Shown: positions 7,792 to 15,063, numbered from the stretch's first letter. The stretch is DNA of 15,063 nt from CAZBBC01 sp964489835 (GCA_964489835.1 CAZBBC010000114.1:1-15063), one strand, 5' to 3'. Notes: generated by a model not told the origin, from the sequence alone. Numbers and translations: made by a program.

Positions 7792-8718
7792 TTGAAAGTT
7801 CATAAAAATCTCAGTGGTGTGATTATTCCAATGGTGACGCCTCTCGATGCTCAGTGTGAAATTGATAAACGAGCAACTGCCCGGTTAGTCAATTTTTTTA
7901 TTGAGGCCGGCACTACACCCTTTATCCTTGGAACCACCGGAGAATCTGCTTCCATGTCTACAAAAATGTGTCTTGAATTTGTCCAGCTGGTAGTCAATGA
8001 GGTCAAAGGAAAATCAATGATCTATGCCGGCATCTCCGATACCTGTTTTGAAAATTCCCTGGAAAAGGCAAAAAAGTATTCTGATAGGGGAATCGATGCC
8101 TTTGTTGCGCATATACCGGAATACTATCCTCTAACCCCAGAACAGATATTACGTTATTTTGAGCAATTGGCCGAGGTGATACCTGCCCCTCTGATACTAT
8201 ACAATATCCCGGCAACCACAAAAATGTCTATTCCCATTAATGTTATCGAGAAACTAAGTGAACACCCAAATATCATCGGACTGAAAGATTCAGAACGATC
8301 TCTTGAGCGGATGGAGATTCTGGCCGACAAATTTACCTCCCGAATGGATTTTTCCATTATGAGCGGATGGACTGTTCAATCAACCCATGCGTTAACCATT
8401 GGATTTGATGGCATCGTCCCCAGTACCGGAAACCTGATACCATTTTTGTTTGCAGAGCTCTATCAGGCGATAATTGAAGGAAAAATAGGAAAAGCTGAGC
8501 AGATTCAAAGCAAAATTGATCCCATTGCCGAGTTTCACCAGAAGGATATCCCTTTCAGTCATATGATTCCGATGTTGAAGGTGATGATGCATGAATTCGG
8601 GCTATGCGGACCGGCGGTTTTACCCCCTTTAACCCGTTTAGGAGCAGAAAAAGAATCACAGATAAAAGAAATAATGAAAAAATTCGATTTTGGTGAAATT
8701 GAAAAATTTATTGGTTAA
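7792..8718 (+). CDS. Dihydrodipicolinate synthase / N-acetylneuraminate lyase family aldolase
   Basis: This 308-residue cytosolic class I aldolase or hydro-lyase has a TIM-barrel fold and forms a Schiff base with a 2-oxo acid such as pyruvate. Seen: GTTGES (47-52), which binds the carboxylate, the YNIP motif with catalytic Tyr137, and the Schiff-base lysine in GLKDS (Lys165). The length is normal for the family. The start is TTG at 7792, with AGGA at 7781-7784, 7 bases upstream. The family includes lysine-pathway DapA, sialic acid lyase, and 2-keto-3-deoxy sugar-acid aldolases and dehydratases. Placement next to a GH-like lipoprotein and far from lysine genes favours a catabolic sugar-acid role. 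This is inference, so no symbol is given. Confidence 0.9.
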   Translation: MKVHKNLSGVIIPMVTPLDAQCEIDKRATARLVNFFIEAGTTPFILGTTGESASMSTKMCLEFVQLVVNEVKGKSMIYAGISDTCFENSLEKAKKYSDRGIDAFVAHIPEYYPLTPEQILRYFEQLAEVIPAPLILYNIPATTKMSIPINVIEKLSEHPNIIGLKDSERSLERMEILADKFTSRMDFSIMSGWTVQSTHALTIGFDGIVPSTGNLIPFLFAELYQAIIEGKIGKAEQIQSKIDPIAEFHQKDIPFSHMIPMLKVMMHEFGLCGPAVLPPLTRLGAEKESQIKEIMKKFDFGEIEKFIG

Positions 8719-8780
8719 ACGTGAAAAAATATTTTTCGCCGCTGCGAGAAACAACATCTATCATTAAGGAGAAAGTTAAC

Positions 8781-10196
8781 GTGAGAATTTATTTACAAAT
8801 ATGTGTCGTTATTTCATTTTTTTTTATCCTTTCCACTTTTGCTAGTTGTGATCAAAGGGCAGATGAAAAAGTGATTGCTTTAAAATCCGGGCCTCATCTG
8901 TTTATTGATGATTACCTGATTGCTAAGCAGTCTTTTCTCAGCCGTACCGTAAACAATCCGGAAAAGCTTCCGGAACCGGTGATTACCGGCGCTCAAGGGG
9001 GGGATGATAACTTTCAACCCTATATGACAGTACTTCGTGATGAACAAACGGGTCGGTTTCGGATGTGGTACAACACCCCCGAGCACAAAAGCCAATCGCA
9101 TATCGGGTATATTGAATCGGCGGACGGTATTCATTGGATACGTCCGCACCGTGTCTTAAAAGATCCCCATATGATTAAATTTGGTGTGACCGTTGTCGAT
9201 CGTGGTGTGGATTATTCTGATCCGGCCCAGCGATATATACTGGCCAGCTACCTGAAAGACGGGCTGATGATCGACTATTCCGGCGATGGCCTGGACTGGA
9301 AACCGTTGAGCAAAGAATCAGTGCTTAAACATAACCATGACATCAATTCGTTACATTGGGACCCTATTCGTAAACAATTCTTTCTTATCTGTTCTGTTTG
9401 GCACCGAAATGAACAATGGAATGATAATCAGCGAACACCACATGAGAGCATCAGTAAAGATCTGATAACCTGGGAAAAACCCTGGCCGATCATGACCGGA
9501 AAAATAGGCGCACCGATTGAGAAGGGAGAAACCCAATTTTATGCGATGTCCGGCGTCATCACCCGTGGTGATCTAATGATTGGACTGGTAAAAATTCTTC
9601 GCGACGATCTCAATGCGACACCGGGAAAAAGTGGAAAGGAAATGGGTGACTTCGATCGAAAAGCGGCTGGGTTGGGATATACAGTTCTGGCCTGGAGCCG
9701 GGACGGTCGGACCTGGCAACGCGATCACGAACCGTTTATTCCCCGCAACCCGGTTCCCGGTACCTGGGATCATGCTCATGCCTGGGGGGATGAACAAATT
9801 ATTGTCGATAAGGAAACCTATCTATATTATGCCGGATATGCCCGGGGACATAAAGTCGATCGTTTTAACGAACGGCAGATTGGTTTGGCGCGGATGCCAC
9901 GCGATCGTTATGTCTCCCGTGAAGCTTCAATAAATATCGGTACTTTGAAGACCAAACCGCTCCTTCTGAATGCCTCTTCGATGACTATTAATGCCAAAGT
10001 GGTTGGCAACATGCTGGTTCGTCTGCTTGATTGTAAAGGATCTGTTCTCAGTGGTTTTGACTGGGTTGAAATTGAAGGAGATGACATCGCCCATAAAATA
10101 TCCTGGAAGGGTAGTCTGGGATCCCTCGGCGATAACCCGGTGCAAATCGAATTCCAATTGAAGGACGCACAGATATTTGGATTTGATTTGTATTAA
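8781..10196 (+). CDS. Lipoprotein with GH32/GH43-like beta-propeller fold
   Basis: This 471-residue predicted lipoprotein has a hydrophobic N-terminus ending in TFASC (Cys23). It is followed by GPHLFIDDYLIA, the N-terminal signature of a large group of planctomycete and FCB proteins annotated as GH32/GH43-like. Repeated W-containing strands suggest a five-bladed propeller: FRMWYNTPE, IGYIESADGIHW, MIDYSGDGLDW, HESISKDLITW and LAWSRDGRTW. A C-terminal beta-sandwich of about 90 residues follows. The Asp43-Asp44 pair is a candidate catalytic element, but I cannot confirm a catalytic triad. An in-frame GTG at 8721 would add 20 charged residues but has no Shine-Dalgarno site. GTG 8781 has AAGGAG (8766-8771) at 9 bases and leaves a compact signal peptide, so I chose it. 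It lies 62 bases after the aldolase gene, probably in one operon. Its substrate is unknown. Confidence 0.78.
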   Translation: MRIYLQICVVISFFFILSTFASCDQRADEKVIALKSGPHLFIDDYLIAKQSFLSRTVNNPEKLPEPVITGAQGGDDNFQPYMTVLRDEQTGRFRMWYNTPEHKSQSHIGYIESADGIHWIRPHRVLKDPHMIKFGVTVVDRGVDYSDPAQRYILASYLKDGLMIDYSGDGLDWKPLSKESVLKHNHDINSLHWDPIRKQFFLICSVWHRNEQWNDNQRTPHESISKDLITWEKPWPIMTGKIGAPIEKGETQFYAMSGVITRGDLMIGLVKILRDDLNATPGKSGKEMGDFDRKAAGLGYTVLAWSRDGRTWQRDHEPFIPRNPVPGTWDHAHAWGDEQIIVDKETYLYYAGYARGHKVDRFNERQIGLARMPRDRYVSREASINIGTLKTKPLLLNASSMTINAKVVGNMLVRLLDCKGSVLSGFDWVEIEGDDIAHKISWKGSLGSLGDNPVQIEFQLKDAQIFGFDLY

Positions 10197-10229
10197 ACAC
10201 AATCGATGGGTCGAGACGGTTTTGGTGGC

Positions 10230-10253
10230 AGAGACGTTGCATGCAACGTCTCT
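10230..10253. repeat. 24-bp perfect palindrome, copy 1
   Basis: AGAGACGTTGCA is followed directly by its reverse complement, giving a 24-base perfect dyad with no loop. The same core recurs at 12426-12453. It lies 34 bases after a stop codon. I recall this kind of AGAGACG...CGTCTCT palindrome as a dispersed repeat in several environmental phyla. The tail is not T-rich. Confidence 0.85.
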
Positions 10254-10312
10254 ACATATGAGCAGGCATTATTTGGAATAATTAATAGTTTACACGAACT
10301 TAAATTATAATG

Positions 10313-10545
10313 CCCCCTTAAATGGGGCTGTTGCAGTTTAGGTTATTTTTAAGCAAAAGTTCATTTGTGCTATCAATTAAGCAAAATCTATTCCCCCTTA
10401 GAAAAGGGGGTTAGGGGGTTGTAAATAAATAACATAGAAGAGTATATATCCCCCTTAGTCCCCCTTTTTCAAGGGGGAGACAGATCATGCAATTCTGATA
10501 AATTGTGCCAATAAATCAAATCCGCAACAGCCCCTAATAAGGGGG
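10313..10545. mobile_element. MITE-like element, copy 1 (233 bp)
   Basis: The element is bounded by terminal inverted repeats of 22 bases: CCCCCTTA, three variable bases, then GGGGCTGTTGC, and the inverse at the right end. Inside are two subterminal hairpins built from CCCCCTTA/AAGGGGG runs: one with GGGGGTTAGGGGG, the other with CCCCCTTAGTCCCCC. It has no open reading frame and no convincing target-site duplication. A second copy is at 12483-12738, about 92% identical by hand count. This copy ends 42 bases before the start codon of the next gene. Transposition would need a transposase supplied elsewhere. Confidence 0.8.
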
Positions 10546-10587
10546 AAATACAATGGTTACCTAACCTAAGAAGGATATTTTAGAATT

Positions 10588-12372
10588 ATGATCAATCGTC
10601 ATATTTTAAGCAAAAAATATTTTAAACCAAATATTAGAAGAAAAAATAAAATTTTTTATCCCTTTACACTAAGTTTATTTATTTTATTCTCTCTTTTTGC
10701 CGTGTATGCAGGAGAAAATGACAAAAGCATCATCACCCAGATCCATCAAAACTTTGATAATGATCCCGGATGGGAAGGTATTAATAACCGTGTGGTCTGC
10801 AGTGATTGCCCGACAATCACGCAAGATTTTGGCTGGCTGCCAACGGACCACACGGGTGCTGGTTCAGGTGAAATCGGTGGTATTATCTGGAAGTCGACTA
10901 CACCCGCATATTATGCCATGCCTATCGGACCACTCTCATTTAAGGATAAATTTTCCGCCTCAGGGAAATTAGCCCTAATCGCTCCTGAAAAGGAAGGTGA
11001 AGGTTTTTATATCGGTTTTTTTAATGCGGAAAGACAGGGTTGGCGGGTCTGGTCATCCTGCGGTTTCCGGATGGGTCCGGTCAAAAAGAATCATGCCCGA
11101 TTCCATATAGATTATAAGACCGGTCGCAACAAGGGAGCGATCTTGAATCCGGATATAATCATTCCCGGCGATGGTTCGGTTCATGATTGGGAGCTGATCT
11201 ATGAACCGGATGTCACGGTCGCTGATTCATGGCCTCATCCCCAATTGGCTGAATTTATTGGCAGTGCCTCAAATGTACATGAAGATACCATTTTTGCCAG
11301 GGCCCAAAAAGCCGATCCGAAAATGACCCGGGAACAGCTGCACCATCTTCTTCTGAAAGCCCGTGATGCCGGACTGCTTGATCACTGGTACCGAAAAGGT
11401 CAATATCATCTCTGGGATATTGAGAAGGAAGCGGCCCAATTGAAAGGTAGAATTACTTTCCGCCTTGATGATCAGGCACCGGTGAGCTATTTCCTGCTAC
11501 CCGGACATCGTGAAGAATTAAGCATTATCAATCGTTTTGGCGTCTATAATATGCAGATGTATCATGGCAGTATGGAATTTTATCTGTCCGATTTGACGGT
11601 TAACGGACAAAAGATAAATCTGTCTCAGGATCCCCATTGGGATGGAAAGGGAAACAAGGTTTCTTTTGTGCAGGATGATTTTCATGCCCGCGAGAATTTT
11701 GGTTATTCAGAAACCAACTGGGCCGGTCAATCAGCCGGAGAGATCGGCGGCCGTTTTTGGGGTACGGAAGTAAAAGATCCACTGCATGGTTTTTATGCGG
11801 ATGATGTTGGAAAACTGAATCTGGAAGATCCGATCAAGTTTTCCGGCTGGATTACTTTTTCAGAAGGAGCCGTCGATGGTCGGATGCTTTTTGGTTATTT
11901 TAACCGACAGGCAATAATGGCAGATGTTGAGGGTGAATACAAAGGAAATCCACCACATCAATTTCTCGGCATTGAAGTGATGGATCAAACACGGATTGGT
12001 TACTATTTCACAGCAGTCTGTTCTCCCAGGCAAGATATATCTATTGAAAAACACGGGCCTATATATATCCCTGACCGCATCAAACGTCCCTTCTCATTTG
12101 ATTATGATCCGAATGCCGGCGATGCCGGCCGGATAACCGTTACCCTGGATACCACCTCTTTTACTGCTGATCTGACCGTTGAACAGCGCAAAACAGGGGC
12201 CACCTTTGATCGCTTTGGCATCTTAAATCCGCGCAAAGGGGGTAAATTCGTGGATGTTTATTTAGATGATCTGACCTATGTCGTCAAACGGCCGGTAGGA
12301 TTTAAACCGGTAAAGTATAAACAAAAAGTGGTTACCGTTCCTTATCCACCTGATGGAAGGGAATATAAATAA
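10588..12372 (+). CDS. Secreted protein with two copies of a beta-rich domain, family unknown
   Basis: This 594-residue protein has a Sec signal peptide with a long basic n-region, cleaved near VYA (residue 41). The mature part is a tandem duplication. Copy 1 (about 51-355) and copy 2 (about 360-583) share the pattern FD/DF ... QDFGW / ENFGYS, then AGxxxGEIGGxxW, a Y-Y/F-A strand, a GFYIGFFN / MLFGYFN strand, and a closing strand FYLSDLTVNG / VYLDDLTYVV. The shape suggests a LamG/concanavalin-type sandwich, perhaps binding or cleaving a glycan, but I do not recognise a named family. Copy 1 carries an extra helical segment at about 209-284. AAGGA (10571-10575) is 12 bases before ATG. It sits between a GH-like and a PhoD-like lipoprotein gene and is flanked on both sides by palindrome-plus-MITE spacers. 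Confidence 0.7.
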   Translation: MINRHILSKKYFKPNIRRKNKIFYPFTLSLFILFSLFAVYAGENDKSIITQIHQNFDNDPGWEGINNRVVCSDCPTITQDFGWLPTDHTGAGSGEIGGIIWKSTTPAYYAMPIGPLSFKDKFSASGKLALIAPEKEGEGFYIGFFNAERQGWRVWSSCGFRMGPVKKNHARFHIDYKTGRNKGAILNPDIIIPGDGSVHDWELIYEPDVTVADSWPHPQLAEFIGSASNVHEDTIFARAQKADPKMTREQLHHLLLKARDAGLLDHWYRKGQYHLWDIEKEAAQLKGRITFRLDDQAPVSYFLLPGHREELSIINRFGVYNMQMYHGSMEFYLSDLTVNGQKINLSQDPHWDGKGNKVSFVQDDFHARENFGYSETNWAGQSAGEIGGRFWGTEVKDPLHGFYADDVGKLNLEDPIKFSGWITFSEGAVDGRMLFGYFNRQAIMADVEGEYKGNPPHQFLGIEVMDQTRIGYYFTAVCSPRQDISIEKHGPIYIPDRIKRPFSFDYDPNAGDAGRITVTLDTTSFTADLTVEQRKTGATFDRFGILNPRKGGKFVDVYLDDLTYVVKRPVGFKPVKYKQKVVTVPYPPDGREYK

Positions 12373-12425
12373 TTATTAATTAGCCGATGGTCGGAAAAGT
12401 ATTGTCATAATGATTCATATGAATT

Positions 12426-12453
12426 ATAGAGACGTTGCATGCAACGTCTCTAT
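12426..12453. repeat. 28-bp perfect palindrome, copy 2
   Basis: It has the same AGAGACGTTGCA half-site as copy 1, extended by AT on each outer side to a 28-base perfect dyad. It is flanked by two smaller dyads: ATTCATATGAAT (12413-12424) and TTCGTA-T-TACGAA (12454-12466). Together they form a 54-base run of back-to-back palindromes after the stop codon at 12372. Confidence 0.85.
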
Positions 12454-12482
12454 TTCGTATTACGAATTACAATAGTCAACAT

Positions 12483-12738
12483 CCCCCTTAATAGGGGCTG
12501 TTGCAATATAGGTTATTTTTGAACAAAAGTTCATTTGTGCTATCGAATAAGCAAAATCTATTCCCCCTTAGAAAAGGGGGTTAGGGGGATGTTAATAAAT
12601 AGCATATAAGAGTATATATCCCCCTTAGTCCCCCTTTATCAAGGTCGAAGATCCGCCCACTGGCGGGGGGAGACAGATCATACAATTCTGATAAATTGTG
12701 CCAATAAATCAAATCTGCAACAGTCCCTTTTAAGGGGG
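12483..12738. mobile_element. MITE-like element, copy 2 (256 bp, with nested insertion)
   Basis: It has the same terminal and internal structure as the copy at 10313-10545 and the same orientation. The first 160 bases align without gaps, and so do the last 73. The size difference is exactly a 23-base block at 12645-12667. Its right terminal repeat differs at a few bases from its left one. It ends 54 bases before the PhoD-like start codon. Confidence 0.8.
12645..12667. repeat. 23-bp hairpin repeat nested inside MITE copy 2
   Basis: The block contains CCGCC-CACT-GGCGG, a 5-base stem with a 4-base loop, and interrupts a G-run present intact in copy 1. It looks like the insertion of a small dispersed GC-rich hairpin. 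Confidence 0.65.
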
Positions 12739-12792
12739 AATTAGATCGCGGTTAAAAAACTGTTCCACTGACAAAGTTTTTAAGGATTAATC

Positions 12793-14499
12793 ATGAATAA
12801 AACATTTTATCTCATCCTGTTCATCCTGTCTATATGTTTTATGACCTGTGAAACAGAACTGGGAAAAGAAACAATGGGTGAATTTGCTCCTCCGGATGCC
12901 TATCTTCAGGGTGAAAAACATCCTTATTTTGGCAGTGAAAATGCCTGGGACCGCCGTTTTTTTACCGAACATATTAAAGAATATTATAAGCGGCGGGGCC
13001 AGCGGCAGATATTGGATATTGTTGAAGGGAAATATCAGGATGCCGCCGATTATTGTCAGGAATTACTGAAATCCGATCCGGACGATCTGGAATCGCTCTA
13101 CAACCTGGCTGTGGCTCGTGCCCATCTCGGAGACTCACTGGCGGCGATAACCAGCCTCAATAAAGCGCTTAGCAAAGGATTACCATTTGAACGCTTCCTG
13201 GCCGGACCACGTCAGGTATTAAAACCACTGACCGAACTGAAGGCTTTTAAACAAATGAAGCAAAAATTTCATGTTCAGCTTTTGCATGGTCCGATGCTGG
13301 GTTGTATGACGGCGCAAAGCGTACGGGTCTGGGTGCGAACCGTTGAGGAAGTGGAGGTGACGGTTGTCGCCTTTACCTCAAAAGAGATGACCTCTGCGAT
13401 CAGTTCTCCTTTGGTCAAAACAAAAAAAGAAAAAGACTATACCGCAATTGTAGATCTTACAGGGCTCTCTCCATTGACGACTTACTATTACGATGTACTC
13501 ATTGATGGTCGATCAGCCCTGGGTCCTCATTATCCGAGCTTTAAGACTTTTCCGCAGGAGGGCACGCGGGAGAATTTTTCCATCGCTTTTGGTGGTGGGG
13601 GCGGTTTTGTGCCCTGGAACGAGCGCATCTGGGACACCATTAACAGTCATCAACCTAATGCCCTGTTATTGCTAGGTGATAATGTCTATATCAATATGCC
13701 GGAAATGCCTAACGGCGTACATTATTATACGTATTATCGCCGCCAGAGTCGTCCGGAATTTCGCCGGCTAGTATCCGGAACCCCGGTGTATGCCATCTGG
13801 GATGATCACGATGCCGCCACCGATGATTGCTGGCTGGGGCCTTACAAAGATAAACCCGCCTGGAAAATGCCCCTTTTGGGTATATTTGAGGAAAATTGGA
13901 ATAACCCCTCTTACGGTGATCCGCAATGGCCGGCTTGCTGGTTCTCTTTTTCTATCGACGACGTGGACTTCTTTATGCTGGATGGCCGTACCTATCGTAC
14001 AAATCCTTTTGCCGATAATCCAACCATGCTAGGACCATTCCAAAAAAAATGGTTGCTTGAGAAATTAAAAAAATCCCAAGCAAAAATAAAAGTTATTGTT
14101 TCTCCGGTTCCCTGGTCATTGGCCTCAAAAGGGGAGGCGCGGGATACCTGGAATGGATTCAAAGAAGAGCGAAAAGAAATATTTGATTTTCTTGCGAAAA
14201 ATCAGATCAGCGGTGCAATTCTGCTTTCCGCTGATCGGCACCGTTCCGATGCCTGGAAGATTGAACACCCGGGTCTCTATCCATTATATGAATTCAGCAG
14301 TTCCCGTTTGACCAATCAACATTTTCATGAGTTGATGCCGGGTGCTTTGTTTGGTTATAATGAAAAGCAATCCTTTGGATTCATTACATTTAATACAACC
14401 TTACCCGATCCTTCGGTTACTTATGAGATCTATAGTATTGATAATGAACGTATCAATGGCATTACCATTAAAAAGAGCGAAATTTCCTATGCAAAGTAG
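12793..14499 (+). CDS. PhoD-like metallophosphoesterase lipoprotein with N-terminal TPR segment
   Basis: This 568-residue predicted lipoprotein has its signal ending in FMTC (Cys19). Residues about 70-135 form TPR-type helices (GKYQDAADYCQELLKSDPDD, then LYNLAVARAHLGD). Residues about 160-255 are a PhoD-type Fn3-like sandwich (MTAQSVRVWVRT, SPLTTYYYDV). The metallophosphoesterase core follows: LGDNVY (Asp296), WDDHDAA (Asp337-Asp340), DGRTYR (397-402), SADRH (479-483) and FSSSRLT. PhoD enzymes hydrolyse phosphodiesters or phosphomonoesters in the periplasm using Ca and Fe. Two departures are visible. The SCQ segment, whose Cys binds Fe in Bacillus PhoD, is GGGGG (267-271). DDHE is DDHD, and GD in the GDxH motif is AD. 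AAGGA (12782-12786) sits 6 bases before ATG. The next gene overlaps its end. The family is confident; the activity is uncertain. Confidence 0.85.
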   Translation: MNKTFYLILFILSICFMTCETELGKETMGEFAPPDAYLQGEKHPYFGSENAWDRRFFTEHIKEYYKRRGQRQILDIVEGKYQDAADYCQELLKSDPDDLESLYNLAVARAHLGDSLAAITSLNKALSKGLPFERFLAGPRQVLKPLTELKAFKQMKQKFHVQLLHGPMLGCMTAQSVRVWVRTVEEVEVTVVAFTSKEMTSAISSPLVKTKKEKDYTAIVDLTGLSPLTTYYYDVLIDGRSALGPHYPSFKTFPQEGTRENFSIAFGGGGGFVPWNERIWDTINSHQPNALLLLGDNVYINMPEMPNGVHYYTYYRRQSRPEFRRLVSGTPVYAIWDDHDAATDDCWLGPYKDKPAWKMPLLGIFEENWNNPSYGDPQWPACWFSFSIDDVDFFMLDGRTYRTNPFADNPTMLGPFQKKWLLEKLKKSQAKIKVIVSPVPWSLASKGEARDTWNGFKEERKEIFDFLAKNQISGAILLSADRHRSDAWKIEHPGLYPLYEFSSSRLTNQHFHELMPGALFGYNEKQSFGFITFNTTLPDPSVTYEIYSIDNERINGITIKKSEISYAK

Positions 14500-15063
14500 T
14501 ATCAAGGATTTTTTGAATAATCCGTGTGCTTTTGGATTAGGATTGATGGTATCTCTGTCTATCGTTATCGCTTTTCTGTCAACCAGTATTTTTGCGCAAA
14601 GCAGCTGGACTGAGGATTCCTTTGAAGATTTTCGGGATGGATGGTTTCTGGATGCAGGGAGTAATCTCTATGTTTCTGCCACGGGTCGGATTCAGATCAT
14701 TAATCGTTGGGATTTTAATAATGATGGGAATCTTGATATACTTTTACCCAGTGGGCACGGCCATACAGAAAAGGAAAATACTTTTATTTATCTGAATAAT
14801 GGAAACTATATCGATGGCCGGACGCGAATAGAACTTCCGGGTGGTGGTTCAAGGGACGGTCTGGTGGCTGATTTTAATAAAGATGGTTTTAATGATCTGG
14901 CCATTGCCAATTCTGCGGACAGCCATTTCAGCCGGGTTAATGCCTGGATCTGGTATGGTTCCGAAAAAGGTTTTATCACCGAAAATCGTGTGGAGCTCCC
15001 CGCTTATCATGGAAAATCCATAGTTGCCGGGGACTTTAACAATGATTCCTGGCTGGATTTGGC
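14489..15063 (+). CDS. FG-GAP/VCBS repeat exported protein, 3'-partial
   Basis: ATG 14489 overlaps the last 11 bases of the PhoD-like gene in another frame and stays open to the end of the window (191 codons visible). The N-terminus is MQSSIKDFLNNPCAFG followed by a hydrophobic stretch ending in STSIFA, a Sec signal with probable cleavage at residue 36. Three FG-GAP/VCBS-type calcium-binding loops are seen: WDFNNDGNLDIL, ADFNKDGFNDLAI and GDFNNDSWLDL, about 50-60 residues apart, as in integrin-like beta-propellers. The ribosome site is weak, so translation is probably coupled to the upstream gene and the two products are made together. The protein is likely surface or periplasmic and could bind glycans or another protein. 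The C-terminus, including any catalytic or sorting domain, is outside the window. Confidence 0.82.
   Translation, partial: MQSSIKDFLNNPCAFGLGLMVSLSIVIAFLSTSIFAQSSWTEDSFEDFRDGWFLDAGSNLYVSATGRIQIINRWDFNNDGNLDILLPSGHGHTEKENTFIYLNNGNYIDGRTRIELPGGGSRDGLVADFNKDGFNDLAIANSADSHFSRVNAWIWYGSEKGFITENRVELPAYHGKSIVAGDFNNDSWLDL

Noticed and set aside
8721..8780. Upstream GTG start for the GH-like lipoprotein
   Set aside because: There is no ribosome site before 8721, and the extra 20 charged residues would spoil the lipoprotein signal. GTG 8781 has AAGGAG at ideal spacing.
10387..10477. G-quadruplex in the MITE (GGGGGTTAGGGGG)
   Set aside because: Only two G-runs are close together. The other runs pair with C-runs in hairpins, so a four-stranded structure is not supported.
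10313..12738. CRISPR array suggested by repeated palindromic spacers
   Set aside because: There are only two copies, they are over 2 kb apart with a gene between, and the element is a long TIR-bounded unit rather than short regular repeats with spacers.

Overview
The window comes from a Gram-negative bacterium. It encodes a large TonB-dependent outer-membrane receptor with an N-terminal carboxypeptidase-regulatory-like domain, several predicted lipoproteins, a choice-of-anchor-D domain, and FG-GAP/VCBS repeats. This mix is typical of the Fibrobacterota-Chlorobi-Bacteroidota (FCB) sphere, including candidate phyla such as Calditrichota or KSB1, or of Planctomycetes-like degraders. I cannot fix the phylum from sequence alone. 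Shine-Dalgarno sites are good (GGAGG, AAGGAG), and one sigma-70-like TTGACA/TATATT promoter is visible, so initiation is not purely of the Bacteroides type. All recognisable genes lie on the + strand.

Layout: (1) 1-1362 encodes an atypical Nramp-fold membrane transporter, open at the window's 5' edge. (2) 1575-2342 encodes a short-chain dehydrogenase very like gluconate 5-dehydrogenase (IdnO). (3) 2343-2799 is a long leader with a strong promoter, a palindromic operator candidate, a long RNA hairpin and an orphan anti-16S motif. It precedes (4) a TonB-dependent receptor (2800-5640) that is followed by a clean hairpin. (5) 5821-7389 encodes a lipoprotein with an ASPM/SPD-2/Hydin-like domain and seven propeller-type repeats. 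(6) 7390-7791 is AT-rich and featureless. (7) 7792-8718 encodes a DapA/NanA-family aldolase, followed closely by (8) a lipoprotein with a GH32/GH43-like propeller (8781-10196). (9) 10588-12372 encodes a secreted protein made of two copies of one beta-rich domain. (10) 12793-14499 encodes a TPR plus PhoD-like phosphoesterase lipoprotein. (11) From 14489 an overlapping FG-GAP/VCBS protein runs off the window.

The two spacers around gene (9) each carry the same 12-base half-site palindrome followed by a copy of a roughly 233-bp MITE-like element with terminal inverted repeats. The second copy has an extra nested 23-bp hairpin insertion.

Together the genes look like an accessory catabolic locus. 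The receptor imports a substrate. Surface or periplasmic lipoproteins (GH-like, PhoD-like, the duplicated-domain protein) process a glycan or a phosphorylated/sulfated sugar. The Nramp-like carrier, sugar-acid dehydrogenase and DapA-type aldolase would handle the product inside the cell. This is inference from co-location and family; the substrate is not readable from the sequence.
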